From the NCBI GenBank assembly GCA_934102255.1, contig CAKOSN010000016.1, forward strand, positions 1 to 37,263: DNA of 37,263 nt, written 5' to 3'. This stretch comes from an uncultured Bacilli bacterium. Lineage in GTDB: Bacteria; Bacillota_I; Bacilli_A; RF39; UBA660. Below, piece after piece: positions 16,692 to 24,806 of the stretch (its first letter is position 1; each line of letters begins with the position of its first letter). The position numbers and the translations under genes are program-made. Under the pieces are notes generated by a model that searched no databases, was not told where the DNA came from, and saw only the letters and a list, made by a program, of their open reading frames with translations.

Positions 16692-17129
16692 ATGAATGGA
16701 ACATATTATCAAAATCCAACATTTCCAACTAATCAAAATAATTATGATGTTAACATGAATCCTATCCCTAATAATCAAGGATATTCTAAAGGTCAAATCC
16801 CTTCTGGTAATCAATTAACACCTAGTAATAACAACTATAATCAAGACTACACCGCAGGAACATCACTTCCAATGGAACAAAGCTACATCGAAAATATTTT
16901 AAGATTAAACAAAGGCAAAATGGTTAAAGCTTATGTAAGTTTCCCTGACTCTACAGAATGGCGTAATAAAATATTTGCTGGACGTATCGAAGAAGCTGGT
17001 CGCGACCATTTAATTATTAGTAATCCTTCTACCGGCGAATGGGATTTAATTTTAATGATTTACTTAAATTATGTAACCTTCGATGAAAAGATTAACTATA
17101 GCCATAGCTATTCAGAAAAGAACTTCTAA
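16692..17129 (+). CDS. gerQ: Spore coat protein GerQ
   Basis: 145 residues. The N-terminal half (1-57) is Asn/Pro/Gln/Tyr-rich and low-complexity. The C-terminal half is the conserved GerQ block, starting LPMEQSYIENILRLNKGK (59-76) and continuing with AGRDHLIISNPSTGEWDL and YLNYVTFDEKINY. In Bacillus GerQ is an inner-coat protein needed for CwlJ localisation and is cross-linked by transglutaminase through a cluster of N-terminal lysines. Here that cluster is missing: the only lysine before the conserved block is K33. GAGGTGA precedes the ATG. It shares its 3' end with the convergent MBL gene. A CATATAG sequence upstream is only a partial match to a sporulation-sigma -10. Confidence 0.9.
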   Translation: MNGTYYQNPTFPTNQNNYDVNMNPIPNNQGYSKGQIPSGNQLTPSNNNYNQDYTAGTSLPMEQSYIENILRLNKGKMVKAYVSFPDSTEWRNKIFAGRIEEAGRDHLIISNPSTGEWDLILMIYLNYVTFDEKINYSHSYSEKNF

Positions 17130-17144
17130 AAAAAGAAGTTCTTT
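17117..17144. terminator. Bidirectional terminator spanning both stop codons of gerQ and the MBL gene
   Basis: A perfect 11-bp inverted repeat, AAAGAACTTCT (17117-17127) and AGAAGTTCTTT (17134-17144) with an A6 loop. It overlaps the gerQ stop (17127-17129) and the opposing stop (17126-17128). The T-runs beyond the stems are short, so efficiency is uncertain. Confidence 0.6.
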
Positions 17145-17626
17145 ACTATTTCTAAACTCATCTTCAAAGTTCCAGAATAAAAATGTCCTGGATATATCTT
17201 AGTTGTTAAGGGATAATTACTTATTTTTTCTAATGATTTTTGCATATCTTCTTGACTACCAGTAGGTAAATCCATTCGACCAATAGAATTATAAAAAAGA
17301 AAATCGCCAGTAAACATTACTTTTTCTTCTGGAAAATAAAAAGTTTTTGAATCATTTGTATGTCCCGGTGTTGCAATAACTTCATATTTAAAAGTTTCTT
17401 TTCTAAATTCATTAGCTTTTATATTATATTTATCTTCTAAATCCTTTAAAGCCCCAATATGGTCAAAATGACGATGAGTAACCAATATTTCTTCTAATGA
17501 CCCTTTAATTTCAGCATCTATTTTTTCAAATTCATCACCAGGGTCAATTACTAAATACTTTCCGTCTTTTTCTAAAATATAGCAATTTTCTTCTAATTCT
17601 CCTACAACAATTCGTTTTATATTCAT
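17126..17626 (-). CDS. Metallo-beta-lactamase-fold hydrolase (glyoxalase II-like)
   Basis: 166 residues, a short MBL hydrolase. Zinc ligands: THRHFDH (H51, H53, D55, H56), H89 in TPGHT, D108 in FTGDFLF, H148 in YPGH. That set fits the hydroxyacylglutathione hydrolase-like subgroup, whose substrates in Firmicutes are generally unknown. The ATG at 17626 has GGTGAT five bases upstream; an upstream in-frame start would add 15 hydrophobic non-family residues. Convergent with gerQ, with overlapping stops and a shared terminator. Confidence 0.88.
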   Translation of the reverse strand: MNIKRIVVGELEENCYILEKDGKYLVIDPGDEFEKIDAEIKGSLEEILVTHRHFDHIGALKDLEDKYNIKANEFRKETFKYEVIATPGHTNDSKTFYFPEEKVMFTGDFLFYNSIGRMDLPTGSQEDMQKSLEKISNYPLTTKIYPGHFYSGTLKMSLEIVKNFFF

Positions 17627-17660
17627 CGATATCACCAACATTACAATAACATATAATTTA

Positions 17661-17690
17661 TTTACTATCAATTAATTTGTGTGTTATACT
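17661..17690 (+). promoter_or_regulatory. Probable promoter of the lemA-like gene
   Basis: TTTACT (17661-17666) and TATACT (17685-17690) are separated by 18 bases, about 26 bases before the ATG at 17717. Between -10 and gene lies GAGGTGTAG, the ribosome site. Confidence 0.4.
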
Positions 17691-17716
17691 ATTCGTATAG
17701 AATATGAGGTGTAGTT

Positions 17717-18262
17717 ATGACTTTTATTTACGCTATCTTAATCCTTTTAATAATAGCAGGTGTTGGAGCAATCACATATATTGTCTATTATAATGCCCTA
17801 CAAGATTGTAAAATTAAAATTGATGAATCTGAAAGTATGATTGATGAAGCACTACGTTCCAAATATGACATTCTTCTTAAATTAGAATCATTAATTAAAA
17901 CTAATATTAAAGAAACTAAAATTAATTTTAAAGATTTAAATGATTTAAAAAAAGAAAGTATTTCTAACTTTCAACTAGAAAGAAAGTTAGTAGATACTGT
18001 TCTTCTTATTAATAAAATTCAAGATGACTTTCCAGAGTTAGAGGAAATAAAAGACTATCGTGAACTATTAAATGATATTAGAGTTATGGATGAAAGAATA
18101 AACGCTGCTAAAAAATATTATAACAAATACACTTCTAAATCAAATGAATTAGTTCGTAAGTTTCCTTCTAATTTAATTGCTAAGTTTCACAACATCACCA
18201 TTCGTAATTTCTTTGATAATAAAGATATGAACGATGATATTATAAACGATTTCAAATTATAA
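17717..18262 (+). CDS. LemA family protein
   Basis: 181 residues. N-terminal membrane segment (about 4-26) followed by the all-helical LemA domain: KIDESESMIDEALRSKYDIL (about 33-52), a central coiled helix, INAAKKYYNKYTSKSNELV (about 132-150), and the FPSNLIAKF motif (about 153-161). LemA proteins are membrane-anchored with the helices facing outside and no settled biochemical function. GAGGTG precedes the ATG. The last six bases overlap the convergent ung gene. Confidence 0.85.
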   Translation: MTFIYAILILLIIAGVGAITYIVYYNALQDCKIKIDESESMIDEALRSKYDILLKLESLIKTNIKETKINFKDLNDLKKESISNFQLERKLVDTVLLINKIQDDFPELEEIKDYRELLNDIRVMDERINAAKKYYNKYTSKSNELVRKFPSNLIAKFHNITIRNFFDNKDMNDDIINDFKL

Positions 18263-18916
18263 TCGCCAATCAATAGGTTGGAGATTATTTTTTTTCAAAA
18301 ATTCATTAGTTCTGGAAAAAGGTCGACTACCAAAGAATCCACTCCGACAAGAAAAAGGCGATGGATGAGGACTGCTAATTATCAAATGGATTGGATTAGT
18401 AATATATTGGGCCTTTGATTTAGCAAAATTTCCCCACAAAATAAATACTACTGGTGTCGTTTTGGCATTAACTTTCTTGATTATATAATCTGTTAATGGT
18501 TCCCAGCCTAAATTTTTATGAGAAGCTGGACAATCTTTTTTTACTGTTAAAACACTATTTAAAAGCAATACGCCTTCTTTGGCCCATTTTGTCAAATCAC
18601 CGTCGCCATGTGGCGTAATCCCTAAATCATCATATAGTTCTTGATAAATATTTTTTAATGAAGGTGGTATCTTTATATCTTTGTGAACTGAAAAAGATAA
18701 TCCCATTGCCTCACCAACACCGTGATAAGGGTCTTGACCTACTATTACAACTTTAACGTCTTTATATGGCGTCAATTTTAAGGCGTTAAATATATCCTCT
18801 TTTGGTGGAAATATTGTTTCTTTATTATATAAATTTAAAACACCTTGATAAAACTTATTAAAATTAGGACTATTCCAAATAACTTTTAATTCATTATCCC
18901 AATCATTTCCTATCAT
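18257..18916 (-). CDS. ung: Uracil-DNA glycosylase (family 1)
   Basis: 219 residues. Removes uracil from DNA as the first step of base excision repair. Motif 1 GQDPYHG (60-66, catalytic Asp62), LLLNSVLTV (118-126), and SSPHPSPFS with His184 in the DNA-intercalation loop. The ATG at 18916 is chosen because upstream codons in frame add a non-conserved hydrophobic stretch; GAGAAGTGA lies ahead of it. Its 3' end overlaps the lemA-like gene by six bases. Confidence 0.96.
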   Translation of the reverse strand: MIGNDWDNELKVIWNSPNFNKFYQGVLNLYNKETIFPPKEDIFNALKLTPYKDVKVVIVGQDPYHGVGEAMGLSFSVHKDIKIPPSLKNIYQELYDDLGITPHGDGDLTKWAKEGVLLLNSVLTVKKDCPASHKNLGWEPLTDYIIKKVNAKTTPVVFILWGNFAKSKAQYITNPIHLIISSPHPSPFSCRSGFFGSRPFSRTNEFLKKNNLQPIDWRL

Positions 18917-18949
18917 AACTTCACTTCTCTCTACATAACATATTTTATC

Positions 18950-18972
18950 AAATAAAAAGACCACTGTCTTTA
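18950..18972 (-). terminator. Terminator of the rplI-dnaB-walJ-rlmH operon
   Basis: Minus strand: AAAGAC-AGTG-GTCTTT (18966-18971 with 18956-18961) runs into TTATTTG. It lies about 40 bases past the rlmH stop. Confidence 0.65.
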
Positions 18973-19008
18973 ATTTCAGTAATCTTTTTCCAATTTTTTA
19001 TTTAATTA

Positions 19009-19443
19009 TTACTTATGGTATGTTTCATTATTATTTATTTTAAAAGCTCGATATATTTGTTCTAATAAAACACCTCTAAACAAACCATGTGGCATTGTCA
19101 TCTTTGAAAAGGATAAACGCATATTAGCAGCATTTTTTATATTATCCAATATACCGTCAGAGCCACCGATTATAAAAGTTATACAACTATAATGATTAAA
19201 AGTATCACTTATAAAATTAGCAAATTCTAGTGAATTCATTTGTTTTCCCTCGATTGCTAAAGCAACAACATACTCATTTTTGCCAATATTTTTTATAATT
19301 TCTTTACTTTCATCTTCAATATTGCTATCCTTAACTTCAATAATATTAAATTTATGATATTTATTGATTCTCTTACTATAATCCAAAATCAATTCTGTCA
19401 AATATTTTTCTTTAATTTTTCCTACACAAATCAACTTTATCAT
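19009..19443 (-). CDS. rlmH: 23S rRNA pseudouridine-1915 N3-methyltransferase RlmH
   Basis: 144 residues, slightly short of the usual 155-160. SPOUT-class methyltransferase acting on helix 69 of 23S rRNA. The SAM-binding knot has FIIGGSDGI (90-98), and the C-terminus has MPHGLFRGVLLEQIYRAFKI and ends NETYHK, close to the family signature. Its ATG overlaps the walJ stop by four bases (ATGA). Last gene of the dnaB operon, a frequent neighbour of yycJ/walJ in Firmicutes. Confidence 0.95.
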   Translation of the reverse strand: MIKLICVGKIKEKYLTELILDYSKRINKYHKFNIIEVKDSNIEDESKEIIKNIGKNEYVVALAIEGKQMNSLEFANFISDTFNHYSCITFIIGGSDGILDNIKNAANMRLSFSKMTMPHGLFRGVLLEQIYRAFKINNNETYHK

Positions 19444-20213
19444 AATTCTATTATCTCCGATTTTTCATTTTGTTTAGCACAACTAATATTATCAAAATCT
19501 ACTCCATATTCTAAAAATATATTTTTAATTGTATCCATAGCTTTTTCTTCTGTATTATTCTCATGTGATAAGTGGAGTAAAATTATTTTTCTTGTATTTT
19601 CTCCGATTAGCTTAGCTAAATAAATACTAGCATCTTTATTAGACAAGTGGCCATAAGGGCCAACAACTCTATCTTTTAACCAAGGGGGATACTTACCATT
19701 AAGAAGCATTTCTACATCGTGATTGCTTTCAAATAAATAAACTGTTTTGTTTCTTAATTTTGAAAAATATTTTTGATTTAAATAACCGGTATCAGTTAAA
19801 TAAACAACACTATTATTATCTTCATAAAGGATATAACCTTTAGAATCTTTAGTATCATGACTTGTTTTTATTACTTCGATTCTGATATTATCTAAATAAA
19901 TATCATCATCAAAAAGTACTAAATGTTCATATTTTTTAATTGAATTATCACTTTCCAACTCACCTATCATTCCCATTGTCATATAAACATTAGCCTGATA
20001 CTTTTTTATATAGTTTACTAAAGCGCCAATATGGTCACTATGGATATGCGATATAATTATTGTATCTATATCGTTTAAAGAAACGCTTAACTCTTCTAAG
20101 CGTTCCTTTATATATCTAACATTAGTTCCCATATCGAATAATATTTTATGCGTTTTTGTTTCTACATAAGTTGAGTTTCCTTTAGAGCCACTAGCTAAAA
20201 CACAAATACGCAT
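19440..20213 (-). CDS. walJ: MBL-fold exonuclease-like protein WalJ/YycJ
   Basis: 257 residues. The opening MRICVLASGSKGNS is diagnostic of the YycJ group. Metal ligands SHIHSDH (H56, H58, D60, H61), Asp in YLTDTGY (about 142), His in GPYGHLSN, and His in LLHLSHEN. YycJ homologues are single-strand 5'-3' exonuclease-like proteins linked to DNA repair and the WalRK locus. The walRK-yycHI genes usually upstream are absent; a LysM/G5/M23 peptidase gene takes that place. ATG shares one base with the preceding stop (TAATG) and its stop overlaps the rlmH start. Confidence 0.93.
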   Translation of the reverse strand: MRICVLASGSKGNSTYVETKTHKILFDMGTNVRYIKERLEELSVSLNDIDTIIISHIHSDHIGALVNYIKKYQANVYMTMGMIGELESDNSIKKYEHLVLFDDDIYLDNIRIEVIKTSHDTKDSKGYILYEDNNSVVYLTDTGYLNQKYFSKLRNKTVYLFESNHDVEMLLNGKYPPWLKDRVVGPYGHLSNKDASIYLAKLIGENTRKIILLHLSHENNTEEKAMDTIKNIFLEYGVDFDNISCAKQNEKSEIIEL

Positions 20214-21730
20214 TATTTATACAATGTGATAGGATTTATTGCTTTGCTTCCTTTTTGGTATGGTAAACCAGTCCAGAAACCTAAGTGTAAGTGAGTACCG
20301 GTAACTAAACCAGTTTTACCCATTGAACCTACTCTTTGAGCACGACTTACTTGGTCGCCTTTTTTAACAGAAACAGCAGACATATGTCCATAAATTGAAC
20401 AATAACCATTTGGATGTTGAATAACAACATTTAAACCGATGCTTGAACCACCGTATCCACCATATCCAGCCCAAACAACTGTACCAGCCGCAATCGCATA
20501 AATTGGTGAACCATATCCAGTACCAGAAATATCTAAACCGTCATGACTAGTACGGTTAAATAAGTAACGAGTACCAAAGCCAGATGTAATAATATAAGGT
20601 TTTAATGTTGGCCATGCATATTCTGTACCGTCATCAACATAACTGCCCCAATTACTACTTGTTGTAGATTTCTTACCCTTAACAATAACTTCATTAACAG
20701 TTTCTCTTACCATATAAGTATTGTCTTTATCAATTACAACCTGTTGACTAGCATCACCGTTTATAACTTGAGTACGTGATGCAACACGTCTAATACCGTT
20801 AACGCCTTTAGTTTGTACTAAACGATAACTAGTATCTTTTGAGTAATCATATTTAGTTTCGGTTGAATATTTTTCTTCAACATCTTTTACTACATATTTA
20901 TCATAAACTAATTGTAACATTGGATTAATTAAGGAAATAACAACTTTATCCCCAACTGCAAGTAAGTCATTTTCACTTTTATATTGTGGATTAGCAACTA
21001 AGAATTCAGATACATTTAATTCATTAGCTTCCGCTATACTGGCGATTGTATCACCAACTTTAACTGTATATTCCGATTCCTTGCTATCAGTTCCAAATAA
21101 CAAATACTTACTTAAACTATCAACATCAGTAAATATCTTTTCATCAGTACTTATATAAGATTCCTTAATTGAAATATTTTCTTGAAAATAAATATTTTCA
21201 ATTCTTTCTCCTACATCTACAATTTCTTTTTGTTCATTATTTATATAAGCCAAATATTCATCTTCAGGAATAAATGACAAAATAACTTTCTTAATGGCAT
21301 CTTCAAATACTTTTTCATCTAAAACATTTATTTTAAATAATACCTTTGAGTCCCCATTATCATCTTTATCACTTACCGTAATTGTATAACCTTTTACAGT
21401 AAAGTTCTTTGATTCTTTTATCTTATCATATATTTCATTTACGCTAGTAACATTTGAATTGTATGTATTTAGTTTAGTTATTGAAAAACCTTTTGGTGGA
21501 TAAACTTGGTCTACATTATATTCATCTTTAATGCTTGATTGTTCTTCATTAATAAGTGAATAAAGTTCATCTTGACTATCAATCATTCCTATTTTTTCGC
21601 CATTTAAGTATACTTGATAAACCCCTTCTACTTCATCAGCATAACTTGTTTTATAAGAAGTAGCAATAAACATTGCAACTCCAAATATCATTGTCGTTAA
21701 TATGCATAGAATTTGTGTCTTTTTACTCAT
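20213..21730 (-). CDS. Secreted LysM-G5-M23 peptidoglycan endopeptidase
   Basis: 505 residues. Signal peptide or anchor 1-31 (ending TSYA), an unassigned region with TVKGYTITVS (32-215), a LysM motif (about 219-267, YTVKVGDTIASIAEANEL) for peptidoglycan binding, a G5 domain (about 272-355), then a catalytic M23 domain (about 375-500). Zinc/catalytic residues are H396 and D400 (SHDGLD), H449 (YGHMS) and H480/H482 (THLHLGF). All key residues are intact. Coupled at both ends: ATG overlaps the dnaB stop (TAATG) and its stop overlaps the walJ start. A wall hydrolase inside a replication operon suggests coordinated growth and replication expression. Confidence 0.93.
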   Translation of the reverse strand: MSKKTQILCILTTMIFGVAMFIATSYKTSYADEVEGVYQVYLNGEKIGMIDSQDELYSLINEEQSSIKDEYNVDQVYPPKGFSITKLNTYNSNVTSVNEIYDKIKESKNFTVKGYTITVSDKDDNGDSKVLFKINVLDEKVFEDAIKKVILSFIPEDEYLAYINNEQKEIVDVGERIENIYFQENISIKESYISTDEKIFTDVDSLSKYLLFGTDSKESEYTVKVGDTIASIAEANELNVSEFLVANPQYKSENDLLAVGDKVVISLINPMLQLVYDKYVVKDVEEKYSTETKYDYSKDTSYRLVQTKGVNGIRRVASRTQVINGDASQQVVIDKDNTYMVRETVNEVIVKGKKSTTSSNWGSYVDDGTEYAWPTLKPYIITSGFGTRYLFNRTSHDGLDISGTGYGSPIYAIAAGTVVWAGYGGYGGSSIGLNVVIQHPNGYCSIYGHMSAVSVKKGDQVSRAQRVGSMGKTGLVTGTHLHLGFWTGLPYQKGSKAINPITLYK

Positions 21731-23082
21731 TAATATTCTCCTTCTTTTTCCAAAACCATATAGTTTTTGAAATTCATCATTGTCGGTTCAAATAAGACTG
21801 TAAATTTTCCTGTGCCACCTTTTCTGTGTTTTGCAATTATTATATCGGTTTCGACATTTTCTGACTTGCCTAGTTCTGTTTTGGCTTTATAATAATCTTT
21901 ACGATTTATAAACATAACTATATCGGCATCCTGTTCAATAGAACCAGATTCTCTTAAATCGGCAAGCATTGGTTCATTATTTTCTCTTTTTTCGGCATTA
22001 CGTGAAAGCTGTGCCAAAGCAATTACTGGTACTTTTAACTCCATTGCCATAGTCTTTATAGCTCTTGATATGTCTGAAACTTCTTGTTGTCTAGATTCTG
22101 GTCTTCTACCACCCATTGTAAGTAACTGCAAGTAATCGATAATTATTAAGCCAAGACCTTCTTTTTTAGTAGCAAGTCTTCGACATTTAGCTCGAATATC
22201 ATTTACAGTAATACCAGAATTATCTTCAATATAAATATTAGTATCAGCAAGTTGACTTACGGCTTCATTATATTTTTTCCAATCATTTTGCCCTAACTGG
22301 CCATTTGTTAACTTCTTACCTTCGATACCACCAATAGCGCTAATCATACGATTAACTAATTGTTCAGCTGACATTTCTAAGTTGAATACAGCTATCGCTT
22401 TCTTAGTACTTTGAGCAGCATGTGTTGCAATATTTAAAGCAAAAGCCGTTTTTCCCATACCGGGACGAGCCGCAATTACTATCATTTCACCTTCATGTAA
22501 ACCACTGGTAGCTTTATCTAAATCATAAAAGCCGGTCTCTAAACCCGAAATAACACTGTGATTTTGAGACAAATACTCTAACTGCTCTTGAGCTCTAGCT
22601 AGTACTTCATTAATTGGAGCAAACTCCGTAGTTTGACGAGACCTAATAACATCTAAAATATTTTTTTCAGCCGTATCAAGTAATCCGGTTACATCATCAG
22701 AATCATTATAAGCATCAGTAACAATGTCAGTTGCGGTTGTTATAAGATTACGAACAATCATTTTTTCTTTAATAATATTAATATAGTAATCTAAGTTAGC
22801 AGCACTAACAACTGAATCCATAACCTCAGCTAAGTATGGCATACCACCGATTGCTCCCATACTTTTTGTTTTATCTAATTCATCAGCTATTGTTGTTTGG
22901 TCAATAGGAACACCAGCATCATGTAAATTTTTTATAGCAAGAAAAATTTTTTTGTTAGCATCACTATAGAACATGTCCTCAGTAACTTCTTCTAAAACTT
23001 TACTAACAACCCTATCGTCAAGAAAGCAAACACCCAAAACTGACATCTCAGCATCTAAATTTTGTGGCATTTTTCTTGCCAT
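21730..23082 (-). CDS. dnaB: Replicative DNA helicase DnaB (DnaC of Bacillus)
   Basis: 450 residues, full length. N-terminal domain (1-100, opening MPQNLDAEMSVLGVCFLD) for primase and loader contacts, then a RecA-like motor with Walker A AARPGMGKT (204-212), Walker B LIIIDYLQLL, and DLRESGSIEQDADIV. Hexameric 5'-3' helicase of the replication fork. GGGGTGATATT precedes the ATG, which lies 10 bases after the rplI stop, as in the conserved rplI-dnaC arrangement of Firmicutes. A gdpP/yybT-type gene, often upstream of rplI, is absent here. Confidence 0.97.
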   Translation of the reverse strand: MARKMPQNLDAEMSVLGVCFLDDRVVSKVLEEVTEDMFYSDANKKIFLAIKNLHDAGVPIDQTTIADELDKTKSMGAIGGMPYLAEVMDSVVSAANLDYYINIIKEKMIVRNLITTATDIVTDAYNDSDDVTGLLDTAEKNILDVIRSRQTTEFAPINEVLARAQEQLEYLSQNHSVISGLETGFYDLDKATSGLHEGEMIVIAARPGMGKTAFALNIATHAAQSTKKAIAVFNLEMSAEQLVNRMISAIGGIEGKKLTNGQLGQNDWKKYNEAVSQLADTNIYIEDNSGITVNDIRAKCRRLATKKEGLGLIIIDYLQLLTMGGRRPESRQQEVSDISRAIKTMAMELKVPVIALAQLSRNAEKRENNEPMLADLRESGSIEQDADIVMFINRKDYYKAKTELGKSENVETDIIIAKHRKGGTGKFTVLFEPTMMNFKNYMVLEKEGEY

Positions 23083-23092
23083 AATATCACCC

Positions 23093-23533
23093 CTACTTCA
23101 CTAAATTTACTCGAATATTGAAGCGAACCTTTTTGTGTAATTCCACCGTTACATTATGAACTCCTAATGTATCTAAAGGCGCATCAATTTGAATTTGCTT
23201 TTTATCAACTTTATACCCTATTTTGTTTAAGCTTTCTGCAATTTGTTTAGAAGAAACATTGCCAAAAACTTTATCCATGGCGCCAGTCTTTACTTTAAAT
23301 GTAATATTTTCTCTAATGATTTTATCACGCATTGCTTGCATTTCTTTAACAAGCTCTTCTTCTTGTTGTTTACGTTTATCAAGTTCATTTGATAATATTT
23401 TTGTACTTGTCTTAGTTGCAGCAACCGCTAATCCATTCTTTATTAAGTAGTTCATTGCATAACCGTCGCTGACTTCAATAATATCATCTTTTTTTCCTTG
23501 TTTTTTAACATCTTTTAGTAATATAACTTTCAT
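23093..23533 (-). CDS. rplI: 50S ribosomal protein L9
   Basis: 146 residues. N-terminal rRNA-binding domain MKVILLKDVKKQGKKDDIIEV with DGYAMNYLIKNGLA (about 23-36), a long connecting helix (about 42-75), and a C-terminal domain ending VRFNIRVNLVK. A GGAG ribosome site precedes the ATG. First gene of the operon reading into dnaB, driven by a good promoter at 23561-23589. Confidence 0.96.
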   Translation of the reverse strand: MKVILLKDVKKQGKKDDIIEVSDGYAMNYLIKNGLAVAATKTSTKILSNELDKRKQQEEELVKEMQAMRDKIIRENITFKVKTGAMDKVFGNVSSKQIAESLNKIGYKVDKKQIQIDAPLDTLGVHNVTVELHKKVRFNIRVNLVK

Positions 23534-23560
23534 GTTTTTTCTCCTTTTTAATTCCTACCT

Positions 23561-23589
23561 ATTGTATCAAATATATACTTATCAGTCAA
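23561..23589 (-). promoter_or_regulatory. Promoter of the rplI-dnaB operon
   Basis: Minus strand TTGACT (23584-23589), 17-base spacer, TACAAT (23561-23566), about 28 bases before rplI. The -35 directly abuts the T-run of the terminator at 23588-23618. Confidence 0.75.
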
Positions 23590-23618
23590 AAAAATTTATC
23601 CTTTTCCTGTGGATAAAT
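23588..23618 (-). terminator. Terminator upstream of the rplI promoter, containing a DnaA-box sequence
   Basis: Minus strand ATTTATCC (23611-23618), nine-base loop, GGATAAAT (23594-23601), then seven T. It ends no annotated gene: rpsR already has a terminator at 23771-23795, and 23619-23770 holds no ORF. The minus strand across 23608-23616 reads TTATCCACA, a perfect DnaA-box match, but only one copy is present. Confidence 0.6.
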
Positions 23619-23770
23619 CATACTTTTTAACTTTCTTTTTTCATAAATTTACTATCTAAAAACTTGCGTTTACTTAAGGTTATTTTATATATATCTAATT
23701 GGTTTTAAAATACTATTTTTGCTTATATTAATTTTAATCTTAACTTTATATAACTATATTTTAAGTAAAA

Positions 23771-23795
23771 GAAAAAAGACTAAAATTAGTCTTTA
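23771..23795 (-). terminator. Terminator of the rpsF-ssb-rpsR operon
   Basis: Minus strand AAAGACTA (23787-23794), loop ATTT, TAGTCTTT (23775-23782) and a T-run. The ascending arm includes the last codons and the stop of rpsR (TAA 23786-23788). Confidence 0.8.
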
Positions 23796-24004
23796 ACATA
23801 TGGAATTAATGCCATAAATCTAGCATATTTAATTTGTTGTGCAATATGTCTTTGATGTTTAGCACAAGCACCACTTTGTCTTCTGTTAACAATCTTACCT
23901 TTTTCAGTAACGTACTTTAAAATAATAGGTACATCTTTGTAATCGATAGATTTTCCAGCGCACATTTGACAAATTTTCTTTTTCTTACGATAAAATTCTG
24001 CCAT
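23786..24004 (-). CDS. rpsR: 30S ribosomal protein S18
   Basis: 72 residues, the normal S18 size. Basic start MAEFYRKKKKICQMC, central YVTEKGKIVNRRQSG, then ACAKHQRHIAQQIKYARFMALIPY, the S18 signature. The two Cys in ICQMC and one in SGACAKHQ suggest the zinc-containing form. The ATG at 24004 has GGGAGA nine bases upstream; an upstream in-frame ATG would run into ssb. S18 pairs with S6 in the small subunit, matching the operon. Confidence 0.97.
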   Translation of the reverse strand: MAEFYRKKKKICQMCAGKSIDYKDVPIILKYVTEKGKIVNRRQSGACAKHQRHIAQQIKYARFMALIPYVKD

Positions 24005-24020
24005 TTTATATTCTCCCTTC

Positions 24021-24512
24021 TTAGAAAGGTAGGTCATCATCACTTAGTGAAACTTCATTGCCCATGGCAGCATAAGGGTCCATGTCCAAATCTGAAGTAA
24101 CAATATCATTGTTGACCATACCATTATTATTTGGTACTGCATTACTTGCAGCATAAGATGAAGTATTTGAACTACTCTCTGGAATTTGACCACCAGCTCT
24201 TGAGCTTAAGAATGTTACGTTATCAGCAATAACTTCTGTAACATATCTTTTTGTGCCGTCTTGAGCATCATAATTTCTTGTTTGAATACGTCCTTCAACA
24301 GCTACTTGTGAACCTTTAGTGCAATATTTAGCAATATTTTCAGCTTGTTTTCTCCAAGCAACACAGTTGATAAAATCAGCTTCTCTTTCACCATTTTGAT
24401 TAGTAAAGTTTCTATTAACCGCAATCGTAAATGAGGTAGTTGCATTACCAGTTGAAATTGTACGTAATTCAGGATCTCTAGTCAATCTTCCAATTAAAAT
24501 TACTTTATTCAT
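24021..24512 (-). CDS. ssb: Single-stranded DNA-binding protein
   Basis: 163 residues. OB fold at 1-105 (opening MNKVILIGRLTRDPELR, with FINCVAWRKQAENIAKYCTK), a flexible Ser/Asn-rich linker, and an acidic tail ending DDDLPF that recruits replication and repair partners. Binds single-stranded DNA at forks. Middle gene of rpsF-ssb-rpsR with 3- and 16-base spacers, a conserved Firmicutes operon. Confidence 0.97.
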   Translation of the reverse strand: MNKVILIGRLTRDPELRTISTGNATTSFTIAVNRNFTNQNGEREADFINCVAWRKQAENIAKYCTKGSQVAVEGRIQTRNYDAQDGTKRYVTEVIADNVTFLSSRAGGQIPESSSNTSSYAASNAVPNNNGMVNNDIVTSDLDMDPYAAMGNEVSLSDDDLPF

Positions 24513-24515
24513 TTT

Positions 24516-24806
24516 TTACTCCTCATCTAATTTGATAATTAAATGTCTAATAACATCTTCATCGATAGACATTTTACGATTAACTTCTTTGATAGCATCT
24601 TTACTAGCAGTCATAGTCATTACATAATAATAACCACTAATTTCCTTTTTAATAGGATATGCTAACTTTTTTTGTCCCATTTCTTTAAAGCTTTCTACTT
24701 TAACCTTAAGACTTTCAGCTAATTTTTTAACATTTTCAGCAGCAGCCTTAACATTACTTTCTTCCATAGTTGCTTTAACAATGAACATCATTTCGTATTT
24801 ATTCAT
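24516..24806 (-). CDS. rpsF: 30S ribosomal protein S6
   Basis: 96 residues, typical for Firmicutes S6. Opens MNKYEMMFIVKATMEE, has KLAYPIKKEISGYYYVM in the middle and MSIDEDVIRHLIIKLDEE at the end. GGAGGTG stands nine bases before the ATG. Leads the operon; S6 with S18 is known to control such operons by binding the leader. Confidence 0.97.
   Translation of the reverse strand: MNKYEMMFIVKATMEESNVKAAAENVKKLAESLKVKVESFKEMGQKKLAYPIKKEISGYYYVMTMTASKDAIKEVNRKMSIDEDVIRHLIIKLDEE

Noticed and set aside
19354..19623. Plus-strand ORF across the walJ/rlmH junction
   Set aside because: Antisense shadow of two well-supported coupled genes, with no ribosome site of its own.
23608..23616. Chromosome origin at the DnaA-box match near rplI
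   Set aside because: Only a single box, no cluster, no dnaA/dnaN neighbours and no clear unwinding element; kept only as a curiosity.
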